Origin: Arthrobacter agilis
GTDB lineage: Bacteria; Actinomycetota; Actinomycetes; Actinomycetales; Micrococcaceae
Reading direction: 5' to 3'
Length of the DNA: 64,000 nt
Assembly (NCBI RefSeq): GCF_030816075.1
Contig: NZ_JAUSXO010000001.1
Location: 3,348,001 to 3,412,000 of the forward strand
This document shows, one piece after another, positions 43,178-51,414 of the stretch; the first letter of the stretch is position 1; each line of letters begins with the position of its first letter. The translations under genes were made by a program, and so were the position numbers. The notes below the pieces were generated by a model that was given only the letters and a program-made list of their open reading frames with translations, was not told the DNA's origin and did not search any database.

Positions 43178-44128
43178 GTGAAACCGCCGTACCCCGTGGG
43201 CCGACGCTCCCTCCTCGCCCTGCTCGCCGCCGCCGGAGCCTTCGTGCTCACCGCCTGCGGGTCCGGGTCCGGCAGGAGGCCCGGCACCGGATCCGGCGGC
43301 GCTGCCGCGGGGGCCCCGCAGCGGTACGGCTACGGAGCGGACCCCAGCCAGTTCGCCGACCTCTACCTGCCCGCCCCGGGTCTCACCGTCCGCGGCGTCG
43401 TCGTCCTCATCCACGGCGGCTACTGGCGCTCCACCTACGGCGCGGAGCTGGGGGAGCCCCTCGCACAGGACCTCACGGGCCGCGGATACGCCTGCTGGAA
43501 CCTCGAGTACCGGCGGGCAGGCAACGGGGGCGGCTGGCCCGCCACGTTCGACGACGTCGCCGCCGGGATCGACGCCCTCGCGGGCGCCGCCGCGGAGCAC
43601 GGGCTGGACCTGGGGTCCACGACGGCGCTCGGCCACTCGGCCGGCGGGCACCTCGCCGTCTGGGCGGCGGGCAGGGCGGGGCTGCCCCCGGAGGCCCCCG
43701 GCGCCGGGACGCCGGGGGTGCCGCTCACAGCCGTCATCAGCCAGGCGGGGGTCCTGGACCTCCGCGCGGCCCGGGAGCTGCGCCTGAGCGACGACGCCGT
43801 GGAGAACCTGCTGGGCGCCCCCGAGGACGCGGAGCGGTACCGGCTCGCGGACCCGATGACCGCCATACCCCTCGATGTCCCCGTGTACGCGGTCCACGGC
43901 ACGAAGGACACCACGGTGCCGCTCGGCCAGTCGGAGGGCTACGTCGCGGCGGCCACGGCTGCGGGCGCCGTGGCGGAACTGGTCCTGACCCCGGGAGACC
44001 ACTTCGCCGTCATCACCCCCGGATCCGAGGACTGGGAGCGGATCGTCGGACTGCTCGACGCCGCACACCCCGGCCCGCCCGTCGAGGGCGGGCCGGGGCC
44101 CACGGGGTCGGGGCGCGGGCCTAGTTGA
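43178..44128 (+). CDS. Alpha/beta-hydrolase lipoprotein
   Basis: 316-residue secreted lipoprotein. Signal VGRRSLLALLAAAGAFVLTAC, with a twin-Arg pair and lipobox Cys27. The hydrolase domain has HGGYW (oxyanion hole), GHSAGGH (nucleophile Ser) and VHGTKDTTVPL (Asp region), with a His near the C-terminus (PGDHFAVI). This resembles BD-FAE/kynurenine formamidase-like esterases. The GTG at 43178 has TACGCT exactly six bases upstream and the signal peptide begins there; an upstream ATG in the frame overlaps the previous gene. Substrate unknown. Confidence 0.82.
   Translation: MKPPYPVGRRSLLALLAAAGAFVLTACGSGSGRRPGTGSGGAAAGAPQRYGYGADPSQFADLYLPAPGLTVRGVVVLIHGGYWRSTYGAELGEPLAQDLTGRGYACWNLEYRRAGNGGGWPATFDDVAAGIDALAGAAAEHGLDLGSTTALGHSAGGHLAVWAAGRAGLPPEAPGAGTPGVPLTAVISQAGVLDLRAARELRLSDDAVENLLGAPEDAERYRLADPMTAIPLDVPVYAVHGTKDTTVPLGQSEGYVAAATAAGAVAELVLTPGDHFAVITPGSEDWERIVGLLDAAHPGPPVEGGPGPTGSGRGPS
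44068..44098. terminator. Hairpin inside the 3' end of the hydrolase gene
   Basis: Perfect 13-bp stem CCCCGGCCCGCCC / GGGCGGGCCGGGG with loop GTCGA. It lies within the last codons of the hydrolase and 22 bases beyond the stop of the convergent gene at 44121, so it is placed to end that transcript. Confidence 0.55.
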
Positions 44129-44909
44129 GCGGGAGCGTACCCTCGGGCAGGGCGCCGTCGGCGAGCAGGTCCCGAGCGGCACCGGCCAGCGCGGTGAGCG
44201 CCACGCGCTGCGTCCAGGGACCGTAGGAGATGCGGGCCACGCCGAGCTCCTCCAGGCGCGACGGCGCGAGGCTCCCCGGCACGTTGATGACGCTGAGGCG
44301 CTGCGGGCCGAAGGCCTCCACGAGGGCGGTCACGGTGTGTTCGTCCAGCAGCCCGGGGACGAAGACGGTCGTCGCACCGACGGCCAGGTAGGCCCTGCCG
44401 CGTTCGACGGCGTCGGCGAGCACGTCCGCCGGAGCACGGTCGCCCGCCTTCACGAAGGCGTCCGTGCGGGCGTTGAGGACGAAGTCGATGCCCTCCGACG
44501 TCCCGGCCCGGAGGACGGCCTCCATCTGCGCCACGGCGTCGGGCAGCGGCCGCATCTGGTCCTCGATGTTCGCACCGACGATCCCCACGCCGATCGCGCG
44601 GCGGACCGTGTCCCCGGGGTCGCCGTAGCCGGACTCGAGGTCGGCGGAGACGGGCAGGTCCGTCGCGGCGGCGATCCGCCCGACGGCTGTGATCATCTCC
44701 TCGAGGGGGATGTTCTCGCCGTCCTCGTAACCGAGCGACGCGGCGATCGAGTGGCTCGCCGTGGCGAGCGCCTTCGTGCCGGGGACGGCGGCGATCGTCT
44801 TCGCACTGATGACGTCCCAGACGTTAACGACCTGCAGGATCCCGGGGGCGGAGTGCAGCCGGGCGAGGGTCGTCGCCTTCGCGGCGAGGTCGTGCTGTGC
44901 TTCAGTCAT
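44121..44909 (-). CDS. Isocitrate lyase/PEP mutase-family protein
   Basis: 262-residue TIM barrel with ILQVVNVWDVISAKTIAAVPGTKALATASHS at the front in pieces, the metal-binding PVSADLESGYGD, and VLNARTDAFV and GLLDEHTV further on. The KKCGH loop of true isocitrate lyase is absent, placing it in the broad phosphonopyruvate/oxaloacetate-hydrolase-like group. ATG at 44909 with AAGG upstream. It overlaps the end of the MhqD-like gene by 8 bases, forming a three-gene minus-strand operon. Reaction unknown; lyase of a 2-oxo acid is likely. Confidence 0.85.
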   Translation of the reverse strand: MTEAQHDLAAKATTLARLHSAPGILQVVNVWDVISAKTIAAVPGTKALATASHSIAASLGYEDGENIPLEEMITAVGRIAAATDLPVSADLESGYGDPGDTVRRAIGVGIVGANIEDQMRPLPDAVAQMEAVLRAGTSEGIDFVLNARTDAFVKAGDRAPADVLADAVERGRAYLAVGATTVFVPGLLDEHTVTALVEAFGPQRLSVINVPGSLAPSRLEELGVARISYGPWTQRVALTALAGAARDLLADGALPEGTLPLN

Positions 44910-45543
44910 CGAGTACCTTCCGGGTATGTGCGGCGATCCAGGCGGCTGCGCCGTCCACTTCCGCGGGATGGATTCCATGGCCGCCCTCGCGGACGTTCCG
45001 GTCTACTTCGGCGCCGCGGCTCTCGAGGATCGAACCGACGCGGACCACGCTGTCGATCGGAGCCATGGCGTCGGACTGCCCGTTGAACAGGGCGATCGAC
45101 GAGCCGGAGAGGTCCGCCTCCACGGCGCGCCCCTCCAGCGGGTACATGCCGGAGAACGCGACGGCGTCCCTGACGGCGTCCGGGTGCAGCAGCGCGGTGG
45201 CGAGCGCGATGTTCGCCCCGTTGGAGAAGCCCACGGCGACGAGCGGGCGGTCGCCGATCCCGTAGTGGTCCCGCGCCCAGCCGACGAATGCGGCGAGCTC
45301 ACCCGCGCGGCGGACGACGTCGTCGACGTCGAACACGCCCTCACCGAAGCGGCGGAACCAGCGGTTCGACCCGTGCTCCTGCACGGGTCCGCGTGGCGCG
45401 AGATGACCCGCGCCGGGTGCGAGACGCTCGACGAGCGGCAGGAGGTCGTGCTCGGTGCCGCCCGTGCCGTGCAGGAGCAGCAGCACGGGGGTGTCGGCCG
45501 CTCCTGCCGCGAACAGGTGCGGCCACTCGTGTGTCGTGGTCAT
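44902..45543 (-). CDS. mhqD: MhqD-like phospholipase/carboxylesterase
   Basis: 213-residue alpha/beta hydrolase: LLLLHGTGGTEHDLLPLVER, GHLAPRGPVQEHGSNRWFRR, nucleophile Ser in VGFSNGANIA, then LFNGQSDAMAP and GGHGI. These features match the YodD/MhqD hydrolases linked to quinone and catechol stress. The gene starts one base after the stop of the MhqO-like dioxygenase, and this pairing is the best evidence for the label. ATG at 45543. Confidence 0.82.
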   Translation of the reverse strand: MTTTHEWPHLFAAGAADTPVLLLLHGTGGTEHDLLPLVERLAPGAGHLAPRGPVQEHGSNRWFRRFGEGVFDVDDVVRRAGELAAFVGWARDHYGIGDRPLVAVGFSNGANIALATALLHPDAVRDAVAFSGMYPLEGRAVEADLSGSSIALFNGQSDAMAPIDSVVRVGSILESRGAEVDRNVREGGHGIHPAEVDGAAAWIAAHTRKVLDD

Positions 45544-45544
45544 G

Positions 45545-46525
45545 TCAGCTCCTGAAGAACGCCTGGACGGCGGGGTTGTTCTCCGCCGGCAGGTCGATCT
45601 TCGCGACCGAGTGGGCGATGGCCTCGCGGTTCGGCTCGAGCCACGGCGGCAGCTTCAGGGAACGGCCGAGTTCCAGCAGCGGCTCGTCGATGTCGAACCC
45701 CGGGGTATCGGTGGCGATCTCCAGGAGCGTGCCTCCCGGCTCACGGAAGTAGATCGAGGTGAAGTACTGCCGGTCGAGGATCGCCGTCACCCCGTAGCCG
45801 CGCTCGGCGAGTTCCTGGCGCCAGAGCTCCTGGGTCTGCTGGTCGGGGACGCGGAACGCGATGTGGTGCACCGTGCCGCCCGCCACGAGCCCGCGCTCGC
45901 CGCGCGGATCCGTGACGACGTCGACGACCGTGCCCGGCTCGCCGCGGTGCGTGCTCAGACGGTAGCGGCCGTCCTTCTCGCCGAGGACCGTCATGCCGAG
46001 ATCCCGCGTGAACGTCTCGAGGGTACGGGTGGGGTCCTGGACGGTCAGGACGGAGGAGTGCTGGCCGCGCACCGCGTACTCGGCGGGCACGGAGGCGGAG
46101 TCCCACGGGTTGCGCGGGTCGGAGACGGAGGAGGCCACGAGGTCGATCTGCAGGCCGTCCGGGTCACGGAGCGAGAGGCGCTCCTCCTCGGACGAGGCGC
46201 GGGAGACGGCGGATTCGACCCCGAGGCCCCTGAAGTGTTCCTGCCACCAGCCGAGGGTGCCCTGCGGTACGGAGAAGGCCGTGGTGGTCGACTGACCGCT
46301 GCCGATGCGTCCGCTGCGGATGCCCTGCCACGGGAAGAAGGTCAGGAGCGAGCCGGGGCGCCCGGACTCGTCACCGTAGTAGAGGTGGTAGGTGCCGGGG
46401 TCGTCGAAGTTGACGGTCTTCTTGACGAGCCGCAGCCCCAGCCCCCTGATGTAGAAGTCGATGTTCCGCTGGGGGTCACCGGCGATCGCTGTGACGTGGT
46501 GGAGACCTTCGGTTTGTGCAGTCAC
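45545..46525 (-). CDS. mhqO: MhqO-like ring-cleaving dioxygenase
   Basis: 326-residue protein of two glyoxalase/VOC domains. The N-terminal EGLHHVTAIAGDPQRNIDFY and the second-domain GTVHHIAFRVPD and REPGGTLLEIATDTPGF carry the His/Glu positions expected of an Fe(II) site. This group (MhqO/PcpA-like) opens hydroquinone or catechol rings. GTG at 46525 with AAGGAGGA six bases upstream. First gene of the MhqO-MhqD-PEP mutase-like operon. Palindromes at 46563-46586 may be its operator. Confidence 0.88.
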   Translation of the reverse strand: MTAQTEGLHHVTAIAGDPQRNIDFYIRGLGLRLVKKTVNFDDPGTYHLYYGDESGRPGSLLTFFPWQGIRSGRIGSGQSTTTAFSVPQGTLGWWQEHFRGLGVESAVSRASSEEERLSLRDPDGLQIDLVASSVSDPRNPWDSASVPAEYAVRGQHSSVLTVQDPTRTLETFTRDLGMTVLGEKDGRYRLSTHRGEPGTVVDVVTDPRGERGLVAGGTVHHIAFRVPDQQTQELWRQELAERGYGVTAILDRQYFTSIYFREPGGTLLEIATDTPGFDIDEPLLELGRSLKLPPWLEPNREAIAHSVAKIDLPAENNPAVQAFFRS

Positions 46526-46570
46526 GCTGTCCTCCTTGATGGGGCCGGCCTGGCGGGCGCCGGCATGTCC

Positions 46571-46586
46571 ATGCAAACGCATGCAT
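46571..46586. promoter_or_regulatory. Palindromic operator candidate upstream of mhqO
   Basis: ATGCA-N6-TGCAT, overlapping another inverted repeat (GCATGTCCATGC, 46563-46574). It lies 46 bases before the mhqO start, where a MarR-type quinone sensor could bind. No regulator gene is adjacent. Confidence 0.4.
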
Positions 46587-46680
46587 TACGCCGTTTGTTC
46601 CCTGCCGCGCCGCTACCCCGGACCGATAGGCAGCCTGCTGACCGTCGTGGGCCCTCAGCTTCCTGTGTCATCCTGTTCGC

Positions 46681-47163
46681 ATGGCAGCGAGAGGGCGGGT
46701 CTCCGGGTGGGTCCGCCGCACCGGGATCGAGGTGGTCGGGTGGACCCTCGTGGTACTCGGCCTCGCGGCCCTGGTGCTGCCCGGACCGGGGCTCCTGATG
46801 CTCGCCGCCGGCCTCGCGGTCCTGTCCCAGCAGTATCACTGGGCGCGCCGCTACCTGGCACCCCTGAAGTCCAACGCCTATCACGCGGCCGCACTCGGGG
46901 TGAAGACCATCCCGCGGATCGCCGTGAGCTGTGCGAGTGCGCTGGTGATCATGACCCTGGGCGTGGTCTGGATCCTCGGGCCCGCCGTGCCGTCCTGGTG
47001 GTTCCTCGCGGACAGGTGGTGGCTGTTCGGGGGAGCGGGCACGGGCATCAGCCTCATCGCCTCCTCCGTCATCGCCCTCGTGCTGATCGTCTACAGCGTG
47101 CGCCGGTTCCGCGGCCGCCCCATCCCCGCGCGGCCCCACGGAGTGCGCGCGGAGACGGAATAG
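46681..47163 (+). CDS. PGPGW-family membrane protein
   Basis: 160 residues with three or four hydrophobic segments. The N-terminal IEVVGWTLVVLGLAALVLPGPGLLML carries the PGPG turn that defines the family (Pfam PGPGW); helices follow at about 85-105 and 115-140. A basic, Pro-rich tail ends it. ATG at 46681; CATCCT lies six bases before it, so the mRNA may be leaderless. Function unknown. Confidence 0.8.
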   Translation: MAARGRVSGWVRRTGIEVVGWTLVVLGLAALVLPGPGLLMLAAGLAVLSQQYHWARRYLAPLKSNAYHAAALGVKTIPRIAVSCASALVIMTLGVVWILGPAVPSWWFLADRWWLFGGAGTGISLIASSVIALVLIVYSVRRFRGRPIPARPHGVRAETE

Positions 47164-47203
47164 TCCGGGCCGGCAGTGGCGCCATGGCTGGTACGTTGAA
47201 GAA

Positions 47204-48127
47204 GTGATCACCGTGGTCGGGGAGACCCTCATCGACGAAGTCATCAGCGACATCACCCCCATGCGCGCCCACGTCGGGGGCAGCCCGATGAACGTGGCGG
47301 TGGGGCTCGCGCGCCTCGGCCATCCCGCCCAGTTCGTGGGCCGGTACGGCGACGACGGGTACGGCCGGATGATCGAGCAGCACCTCCGCGACAACTCGGT
47401 GCCCTTCCCCGTGGAACCCGACACCTCGCCCACGAGCGTCGCCACGGCGCGCCTCGACCCCGCGGGCGGGGCGTCCTACGATTTCCAGCTCGTCTGGGAC
47501 CTGCCGGGTCTCGCAGCGCAGAGGGACAGGCTGCTCGACGGCACCACCCTGCTGCACACCGGGTCCATCGCCACGATGCTCGCCCCGGGAGCCGACGACG
47601 TCCTGGCCCTCGTGACGGCGGCCCACCCCCTCGTCACCGTCACGTACGACCCCAACTGCCGGCCCACCATCATCCGCGACGCCGCGTTCGCCCGCAGCCA
47701 GGCCGAGAGGTTCGTCGCCCTCGCGGACGTGGTGAAGGCCTCCGACGAGGACCTCGGATGGCTCTACCCCGACCGCAGCCCGGAGGACTCCGCGCGAGCC
47801 TGGCTGGACGCCGGTGCCGCCGTCGTCGTCGTGACCCGCGGCTCCAAGGGACCCTGGGGCGTGAGCCGGGCGGGCGAGGCCTCCGTCCCCGCACCCTCCA
47901 CCAGCGTCGTGGACACCGTGGGCGCGGGTGACTCCTTCATGGCCGCCCTGGTGGGCGCCCTCGTGGACCTCGAGCTCGACGGCGCCCATCGCCGGGACGA
48001 ACTGCGCCGAATCACCCTCGGGCAGCTGACCGCCGTGCTGCAGTACGCGGCCCGGGCAGCAGCCATCACCGTCTCCCGCGCAGGGGCCAACCCGCCCTCG
48101 CGTGACGAGATGGCGCGCCAGGCCTGA
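47204..48127 (+). CDS. PfkB-family carbohydrate kinase (fructokinase-like)
   Basis: 307-residue ribokinase-fold enzyme: [10 protein letters not shown] at the start, [15 protein letters not shown], the lid region, TYDPNCRP and the catalytic [10 protein letters not shown] with the base Asp. This pattern is typical of fructokinases and related sugar kinases. GTG start with TACGTT exactly six bases before it. It stands 40 bp after the PGPGW gene and 35 bp before the PEBP gene; the sugar substrate is not certain. Confidence 0.88.
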   Translation: MITVVGETLIDEVISDITPMRAHVGGSPMNVAVGLARLGHPAQFVGRYGDDGYGRMIEQHLRDNSVPFPVEPDTSPTSVATARLDPAGGASYDFQLVWDLPGLAAQRDRLLDGTTLLHTGSIATMLAPGADDVLALVTAAHPLVTVTYDPNCRPTIIRDAAFARSQAERFVALADVVKASDEDLGWLYPDRSPEDSARAWLDAGAAVVVVTRGSKGPWGVSRAGEASVPAPSTSVVDTVGAGDSFMAALVGALVDLELDGAHRRDELRRITLGQLTAVLQYAARAAAITVSRAGANPPSRDEMARQA

Positions 48128-48162
48128 CCGCCGCGCAGGACCACGACCCGAGGAGCACACCC

Positions 48163-48690
48163 ATGACCCGCGACCCGTACGCAGACCTCCCCCAGGTACC
48201 CGGCTTCACGCTGACCAGCGAGACCGTCACCCACCAGGCACCCCTCGACCCGGCGCAGGCCTCCGGGATGATGGGTGCGGGCGGCAAGGACGAATCACCG
48301 CAGCTCAGCTGGAGCGGTTTCCCCGACGGCACGAAGAGCTTCGCCGTGACCGTCTACGACCCGGACGCCCCCACCGCGAGCGGCTTCTGGCACTGGGCCG
48401 TCGCGAACCTCCCCGTGACCACCACGTCCCTGGCCGCGGGCGCGGGCACCGACGGTTCCGGGCTCCTGCCCGAGGGGGCCGTGCAGCTGCGCAACGACGC
48501 CGGCTTCGCGGGCTACGTGGGGGCCGCACCCCCGGAAGGCCACGGCCCCCACCACTACCACGTGGTGGTGCACGCCCTGGACGTCGAATCCCTCGACCTC
48601 CAGCCCGAGGCCTCACCCGCCTACCTCGGCTTCAACCTCTTCGCGAGCACCCTCGGCCGAGCCCGCCTGATCGGTACCTTCGAGCAGTAG
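48163..48690 (+). CDS. YbhB/YbcL-family (PEBP-like) protein
   Basis: 175-residue phosphatidylethanolamine-binding-protein fold: [39 protein letters not shown], and [16 protein letters not shown]. The D-P-D-A-P and G-x-H-x-Y motifs form the anion pocket. Role in bacteria is unclear. Good RBS (GAGGAG) before the ATG. Ordinary single-domain length. Confidence 0.9.
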   Translation: MTRDPYADLPQVPGFTLTSETVTHQAPLDPAQASGMMGAGGKDESPQLSWSGFPDGTKSFAVTVYDPDAPTASGFWHWAVANLPVTTTSLAAGAGTDGSGLLPEGAVQLRNDAGFAGYVGAAPPEGHGPHHYHVVVHALDVESLDLQPEASPAYLGFNLFASTLGRARLIGTFEQ

Positions 48691-48737
48691 GCCGGGCCGC
48701 CGGTAGGGTGGAGATCCGGAACCTGAAGGAGTCAGCG

Positions 48738-49547
48738 ATGCGCCTCGTGGCAAGCGACATGGATGGGACCGTCGTGGGCCACGACGGCAGGATGAGCGAG
48801 CGCACCGTCCGTGCGTTCCGTGCATGCATGGAGGCGGGGGTCGACGTCGTGTTCGTCACCGGCCGCCCCCCGCGCTGGCTGCAGCCACTGCGGGAGCAGC
48901 TCGGCCACACCGGGACGGTCATCTGCTCCAACGGGGCGCTGACGTACGATCTCGAGGCGGAGCGTGTCCTCGATGCCCGGCTGCTCGACCCGGAGCACGT
49001 CTACGCGGCCCGCGACATCATCCGCGGGCTCTTTCCCGGCGCGACCTTCGCCGCCGAGACGGTGACGGGGTTCAAGATCGAATCCGGGTTCGCCGAGGCG
49101 GCGACCTCGGAGCTCCTCGGCGGGATCACGGCGCAGCCCTTCGAGGAGTCGCTGCCCGGCGAGCAGGTCGTCAAGTTCCTGGCCCGCGAGCGGACCGTCT
49201 CCCCGGACGAGTTCCTCGCCGCCGTCCGGCCCGCCGTCGCCCATCTCGTCTCGACGACGCATTCCGCGCCGACCATCGCGCTGCTCGAGATGGCCGTCCC
49301 GGACATCGACAAGTCCGTCACGCTCGCCCGGTACGCGGCGGAACGCGGCATCGAGGCCGCCGACGTCGTCGCCTTCGGGGACATGCCCAACGACGTCCAG
49401 ATGCTCGACTGGGCGGGCCATGGGTACGCCATGGCATCGGGACACCCGGACGCGCTCGCCGCCGCGAACCTCGTGGCACCGCCGTTCGAGGAGGACGGTG
49501 TGGCGCAGGTGCTGGAGGAGCGGCTTGCCGCACTCCGCACGGCCTGA
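48738..49547 (+). CDS. HAD-superfamily (Cof-type) phosphatase
   Basis: 269-residue Cof-like HAD hydrolase. Motif I VASDMDGTVV (nucleophile Asp), VVFVTGRPPR (motif II), the C2-type cap, then Lys in IDKSVTL (motif III) and GDMPNDVQML (motif IV). Likely dephosphorylates sugar phosphates or flavin/PLP intermediates. AAGGAG precedes the ATG at 48738. Its end overlaps the start of the GDPD gene by 23 bases. Confidence 0.92.
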   Translation: MRLVASDMDGTVVGHDGRMSERTVRAFRACMEAGVDVVFVTGRPPRWLQPLREQLGHTGTVICSNGALTYDLEAERVLDARLLDPEHVYAARDIIRGLFPGATFAAETVTGFKIESGFAEAATSELLGGITAQPFEESLPGEQVVKFLARERTVSPDEFLAAVRPAVAHLVSTTHSAPTIALLEMAVPDIDKSVTLARYAAERGIEAADVVAFGDMPNDVQMLDWAGHGYAMASGHPDALAAANLVAPPFEEDGVAQVLEERLAALRTA

Positions 49548-50352
49548 CCCGGGCCGCTACAGCTACCTGGCCAACCGCTCCGAGCCGCACGCCGGCACCC
49601 TCCCCCTCGCGCTCGCGCACCGGGGGTTCGCCCCGGACGGTGGGGAGAACACGATGGCGGCCTTCGCACGCGCGGTGGAGCTCGGCTTCCGCTACCTCGA
49701 GATCGACGTCCGCGCGTCGAGCGACGGCGTGGTGATGGTGTTCCACGACGAGGCCCTCGACCGCGTCACCGACGCCGGCGGGCCGGTCGCCGCGCGGACC
49801 GCGGAGGAGCTGGCCGCCCTGCCGGTCGGCGGCGGCGGCGGTGTCCCCACGCTCGAGGAGGTCCTGCTGCGCTGGCCTGATCTCCGCCTGAACATCGACA
49901 TCAAGAGCGACGACTGCGTGCGGCCGTTCGTGGAGCTCGTCAACCGTCTCGGTGCCCACGACCGCGTGCTCGTGGCATCGTTCTCGGACCGCCGGCGCCG
50001 GAGGGTCCTGCGCCTGCTGGACGCCCCGACGGCGTCCTCGGCCGGCATGACGGTCAACGCCCTCCTGAAGCTCGCGGCACCGCTCGGACTGGCAGGACCG
50101 CTCGGCCGGGCGAGCCGCGTCCAGGCCCTGCAGGTCCCCGAGACCTACCGCGGCGTCCGCGTGGTGACGCCCCGTTTCGTCGCCGCCTGCCACGCCGCCG
50201 GCCTGCAGGTCCACGTCTGGACGGTCAACGCGCGCGAGGACATGGACCGGCTGTTCGATCTCGGCGTCGACGGGCTCGTGTCCGACGCCGGGGACGTCCT
50301 CGTCTCCTGCCTGCGGGACCGCGCGGCCTGGCCGCAGGACGGCACCCGGTAG
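49525..50352 (+). CDS. Glycerophosphodiester phosphodiesterase
   Basis: 275-residue TIM-barrel enzyme that splits glycerophosphodiesters to glycerol-3-P and an alcohol. LAHRGFAPDGGENTMAAF (first catalytic His), YLEIDVRASSDGVVMVFHDEALDR (metal acids and second His), LNIDIKS, VWTVNAREDMDRLFDLGVDGLVSD. I place the start at the TTG at 49525 with GGAGG six bases before it; no ATG or GTG lies between there and the conserved domain. No signal peptide. It overlaps the HAD gene and is co-translated. Confidence 0.85.
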   Translation: MPHSARPDPGRYSYLANRSEPHAGTLPLALAHRGFAPDGGENTMAAFARAVELGFRYLEIDVRASSDGVVMVFHDEALDRVTDAGGPVAARTAEELAALPVGGGGGVPTLEEVLLRWPDLRLNIDIKSDDCVRPFVELVNRLGAHDRVLVASFSDRRRRRVLRLLDAPTASSAGMTVNALLKLAAPLGLAGPLGRASRVQALQVPETYRGVRVVTPRFVAACHAAGLQVHVWTVNAREDMDRLFDLGVDGLVSDAGDVLVSCLRDRAAWPQDGTR

Positions 50353-50360
50353 CGTGCCTC

Positions 50361-51362
50361 CTACCCGGCGAGCACCGGGTCGGACAAGGTCCGGAGGTAG
50401 CGCAGGGCGGCGGGAGCATAGGTGCGCATCGATGCGTCGTCGGCGTAGACCAGCAGGCGGAGCCAGGAGCCGTACCGGTGCACCCGGGCCAGCCTCAGCG
50501 CGGGCTCGACGGCGGCCCGCAGGTCCGGCAGGGGGGCGTAATGCGTCCACCGCTCGAGGTACGCGCGGACGACGGCCTCGATCCGCGGGTCGTCCGCCGT
50601 CGTGGCCCACTGCGCCTGCATCTGCTCGACGGGCACGAGCAGGGTGCTGAACGGGTGCGCCCAATAGGAGTCCGCGAAGTCGAAGAACCGCAGGGGGTCG
50701 GTGGTCGCCCCCGGGAGGAAGCAGTTCCGGGCGTGCAGGTCGTTGTGGTCGAGGGACAGGGGCACCGGGAGGCCGCGGAGCGTCTCCACGGCGCCGTGGA
50801 GGGCGGGCAGTGCGCGCACGACGCCGTCCGCCTCCTCCGCGGACAGGTACAGCGGGTGCCCGGCCGGCAGGCCCGTGTGGAGCAGCAGCTGGTTCTCGAC
50901 GAAGTTGGCAGCCACCTCGGGGTTCATGACGACCAGCCCCGCCTGGGCGAGCCGCTCGCCGTGGGGGGCCGCGAGCTGCTGCAGATCGGCGAAATCACGG
51001 GTGATGCGCGCCCACACGGCCGGGTCGTCCGAGGGCAGGCTGCCCAGGGTGGCACCGTGGTCCGCGGTGAGCATCCAACCCCGGGACGGTTCGATCGCCA
51101 GGGGGGCCGCCACATGGTCCGGCGCCAGCTCCCCGAGCAGGGACATGACGGAGGCCTCCGGCAACTGCCCCAGGTTGTTCTCCTTGAACCACAGCGTCCC
51201 GTGATCCGTGGGGACGGTCAGCTGCGTGGACCAGAAGCGGATGCGTGGCTGGTCGGACGGGCCGAGCCGCCGGACGCCGAAGGCCTCCAGTGCGGCGTCG
51301 ATCCACTGCTCCGCCTGGTCCCGCCACCCGGGAGAGGCCCAGACCGCCAGGGAATCGTTCAT
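50361..51362 (-). CDS. Aminoglycoside-phosphotransferase-fold protein
   Basis: 333-residue kinase-like protein of the APH/choline-kinase fold: N-terminal lobe with TLWFKENNLGQ (ATP Lys), SLDHNDLHARNCF (catalytic loop with Asp and Asn) and RFFDFADSYWAHPF (metal Asp). Substrate unknown; such proteins rarely confer drug resistance unless acquired, and this one looks chromosomal. ATG at 51362. It is convergent with the GDPD gene (8 bp gap). Confidence 0.82.
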   Translation of the reverse strand: MNDSLAVWASPGWRDQAEQWIDAALEAFGVRRLGPSDQPRIRFWSTQLTVPTDHGTLWFKENNLGQLPEASVMSLLGELAPDHVAAPLAIEPSRGWMLTADHGATLGSLPSDDPAVWARITRDFADLQQLAAPHGERLAQAGLVVMNPEVAANFVENQLLLHTGLPAGHPLYLSAEEADGVVRALPALHGAVETLRGLPVPLSLDHNDLHARNCFLPGATTDPLRFFDFADSYWAHPFSTLLVPVEQMQAQWATTADDPRIEAVVRAYLERWTHYAPLPDLRAAVEPALRLARVHRYGSWLRLLVYADDASMRTYAPAALRYLRTLSDPVLAG

Positions 51363-51414
51363 CGCCCGCCGGGCCTGGTGAGGAAGTGACGCATGTGTTC
51401 ATTGTTGCATCGCG

